From Antennarius striatus (taxonomy: Eukaryota > Chordata > Actinopteri > Lophiiformes > Antennariidae): DNA of 64,000 nt. Positions 62,547 through 64,000 of this stretch are shown here, piece after piece. Below the pieces are notes generated by a model, which was given only the letters and a program-made list of their open reading frames with translations, was not told the origin of the DNA and ran no database searches. The stretch is from the NCBI RefSeq assembly GCF_040054535.1, contig NC_090792.1:2155001-2219000 (forward strand), given 5' to 3'. The translations under genes were made by a program, and so were the position numbers. The first letter of the stretch is position 1. The number at the start of each line of letters is the position of its first letter.

Positions 62547-62731
62547 ATCCACATGTCAAAGGAAAAATGTCCACCACTTCCTCCATGCAGACCAATCCAT
62601 GCGTAATTTGCGTTGGAGTGCCGGGGAAAGGCCTCACTGGTGCCTTTGCCCTGTTCAGACGAGGCCCACGAGTCCTGCCCGGCCTGGCTCGCTGGAGAAA
62701 AGGGGGAGTGTACGGAGAGTGGGCTTGACAT

Positions 62732-62747
62732 GTAAAATGGTAAAATG
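62732..62747. repeat. 8-bp tandem duplication in spacer
   Basis: GTAAAATG twice in tandem; counterpart of 55756. Confidence 0.95.
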
Positions 62748-63140
62748 TGCAGCGATTGCACCACGCTCTTGCTGAGCTTGCGTTGTGCTCGTGAAAGGAA
62801 ACCTGTCCAGATATCGGTGCTCGCACAGCCCCCGTGGTTGTTTGATATTGGAGTGATTGATGAGCTCTTTTCTCTGTCTCTTGGACACAGGAAGCGCTTC
62901 CAAACTAGCTATCATTGGAAACTTCATTTGTGGAATGGAGAAATAAACCAGTAGACACGTAAACCACAGGGATAGTACTTGTTGCCCACACGTCCAAAAC
63001 AGTGTTGAGCCGCGCAATTGATCAATTGCACGAGTGTCTGGTGTGTGTTATATTCTTTACTCTCCAACACTTCAAGCGTGCACCACGATCCAGGGGTGTG
63101 CGTCTGGGAAGCAGCACGCTGCCTCAGACAGCTCAAGCTC

Positions 63141-63304
63141 ATACTTACCTGGCAGGGGAGATACCATGATCAGCAAGGTGGTTCTCCCAGGGCGAGGCTA
63201 AGCCATTGCACTGCGGCTGTGCTGACTCCTGCGAATTCCCCAAATGTGGGAATCTCGACTGCACAATTTCTGGTAGTGGGGGACTGCGTTCGCGCTCTCC
63301 CCTG
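63141..63304 (+). ncRNA. rnu1: U1 snRNA, copy 67 (C124)
   Basis: Consensus except C124; counterpart of copy 58. Confidence 0.97.
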
Positions 63305-63890
63305 ATCCACATGTCAAAGGAAAAATGTCCACCACTTCCTCCATGCAGATCAATCCATGCGTAATTTGCGTTGGAGTGCCGGGGAAAGGCCTCACTGGTG
63401 CCTTTGCCCTGTTCAGACGAGGCCCACGAGTCCTGCCCGGTCTGGCTCGCTGGAGAAAAGGGGGAGTGTACGGAGAGTGGGCTTGACATGTAAAATGTGC
63501 AGCGATTGCACCACGCTCTTGCTGAGCTTGCGTTGTGCTCGTGAAAGGAAACCTGTCCAGATATCGGTGCTCGCACAGCCCCCGTGGTTGTTTGATATTG
63601 GAGTGATTGATGAGCTCTTTTCTCTGTCTCTTGGACACAGGAAGCGCTTCCAAACTAGCTATCATTGGAAACTTCATTTGTGGAATGGAGAAATAAACCA
63701 GTAGACACGTAAACCACAGGGATAGTACTTGTTGCCCACACGTCCAAAACAGTGTTGAGCCGCGCAATTGATCAATTGCACGAGTGTCTGGTGTGTGTTA
63801 TATTCTTTACTCTCCAACACTTCAAGCGTGCACCACGATCCAGGGGTGTGCGTCTGGGAAGCAGCACGCTGCCTCAGACAGCTCAAGCTC

Positions 63891-64000
63891 ATACTTACCT
63901 GGCAGGGGAGATACCATGATCAGCAAGGTGGTTCTCCCAGGGCGAGGCTAAGCCATTGCACTGCGGCTGTGCTGACTCCTGCGAATTCCCCAAATGTGGG
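63891..64000 (+). ncRNA. rnu1: U1 snRNA, copy 68, cut by window end
   Basis: The first 110 nt of a consensus gene; the 3' third, including nt 124, lies outside the window. Confidence 0.95.

Larger units (their letters stand above)
12490..64000 (+). repeat. U1 snRNA gene tandem array, 750-bp unit
   Basis: Head-to-tail array of one U1 snRNA gene plus spacer, all on the + strand. The basic unit is 750 bp (164-nt gene, 586-bp spacer). Units 1-48 start exactly every 750 bp from 13191 to 48441. After that there are single units of 748 bp, four of 859 bp (109-bp duplication) and two of 758 bp (8-bp duplication). Spacers differ by only a few substitutions between units, about as little as the genes, which points to unequal exchange or gene conversion and not to selection on the gene alone. 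The left edge lies at about 12490; the right edge is outside the window. Confidence 0.98.
51439..64000 (+). repeat. 6976-bp higher-order repeat (nine units)
   Basis: Copies 52-60 (51439-58414) are repeated from 58415 as copies 61-68 and beyond. Both blocks share the order of unit lengths 859, 750, 750, 859, 750, 758, the U5-to-C gene in second position, the G-to-A change in the second orphan fragment, the 8-bp duplication and the later C124 gene. Differences noticed are few: A at 58464 (nt 50 of copy 61) and A at 55831. Confidence 0.9.

Noticed and set aside
12490-64000. CRISPR-like or simple satellite array
   Set aside because: Unit size (750 bp), an identifiable snRNA gene in each unit and a vertebrate-type flank exclude CRISPR. 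It is a gene array, not an anonymous satellite.

Overview
The window is eukaryotic, almost certainly teleost fish, nuclear DNA. The evidence is a vertebrate-type U1 snRNA, tRNA-derived SINEs with Pol III A and B boxes, the 3' end of a fish LINE, long (CA)n and (GATA)n microsatellites, and AT-rich intergenic DNA without bacterial-style coding.

Layout. Positions 1-12489 are AT-rich intergenic DNA in which I recognise no host protein gene. They hold a minus-strand tRNA-derived SINE (about 2434-2614), a (CA)n tract (6499-6583), a short LINE/SINE 3' tail fragment (about 7511-7642), a (GATA)n tract (7852-7994), a minus-strand composite SINE (about 10001-10356) lying next to a plus-strand LINE 3' end (about 10386-11036), and a second (CA)n tract (11704-11803).

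From about 12490 to the window end (64000, and evidently beyond) the DNA is one head-to-tail tandem array. The basic unit is 750 bp. Each unit carries one 164-nt U1 spliceosomal snRNA gene on the + strand and a 586-bp spacer. I count 67 complete U1 genes plus a 68th cut by the window edge. Thirty-three match the array consensus exactly, 20 carry C instead of U at nucleotide 124 (two of these have further changes), and 14 carry other changes. Each gene has a PSE-like block at about -60 to -41, no TATA box near -25 and a 3'-box-like element 9-21 nt downstream, as expected of Pol II snRNA genes.

Unit-length variants show how the array evolves. Four internal units and the left-edge fragment carry a 109-bp duplication that places an extra Sm site, stem-loop IV and 3' box after the gene (unit length 859). 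Two units carry an 8-bp duplication (758), and one gene is 2 nt short (748). Shared variants reveal higher-order repeats: a 4500-bp (6-unit) block present twice from 13191, a block repeated 9000 bp apart (22191 and 31191), one repeated 7500 bp apart (28191 and 35691), and a 6976-bp (9-unit) block starting at 51439 and again at 58415.

The points most worth a second look are: every copy has a changed U1-70K-binding loop I (CAG CAAG where other vertebrates have CAC/UGAAG); two copies have a changed 5'-splice-site recognition sequence (U5 to C); the orphan Sm/stem IV/3'-box cassettes; and a C/U dimorphism next to the Sm site. All long ORFs within the array are translations of the repeated spacer and are not treated as genes.
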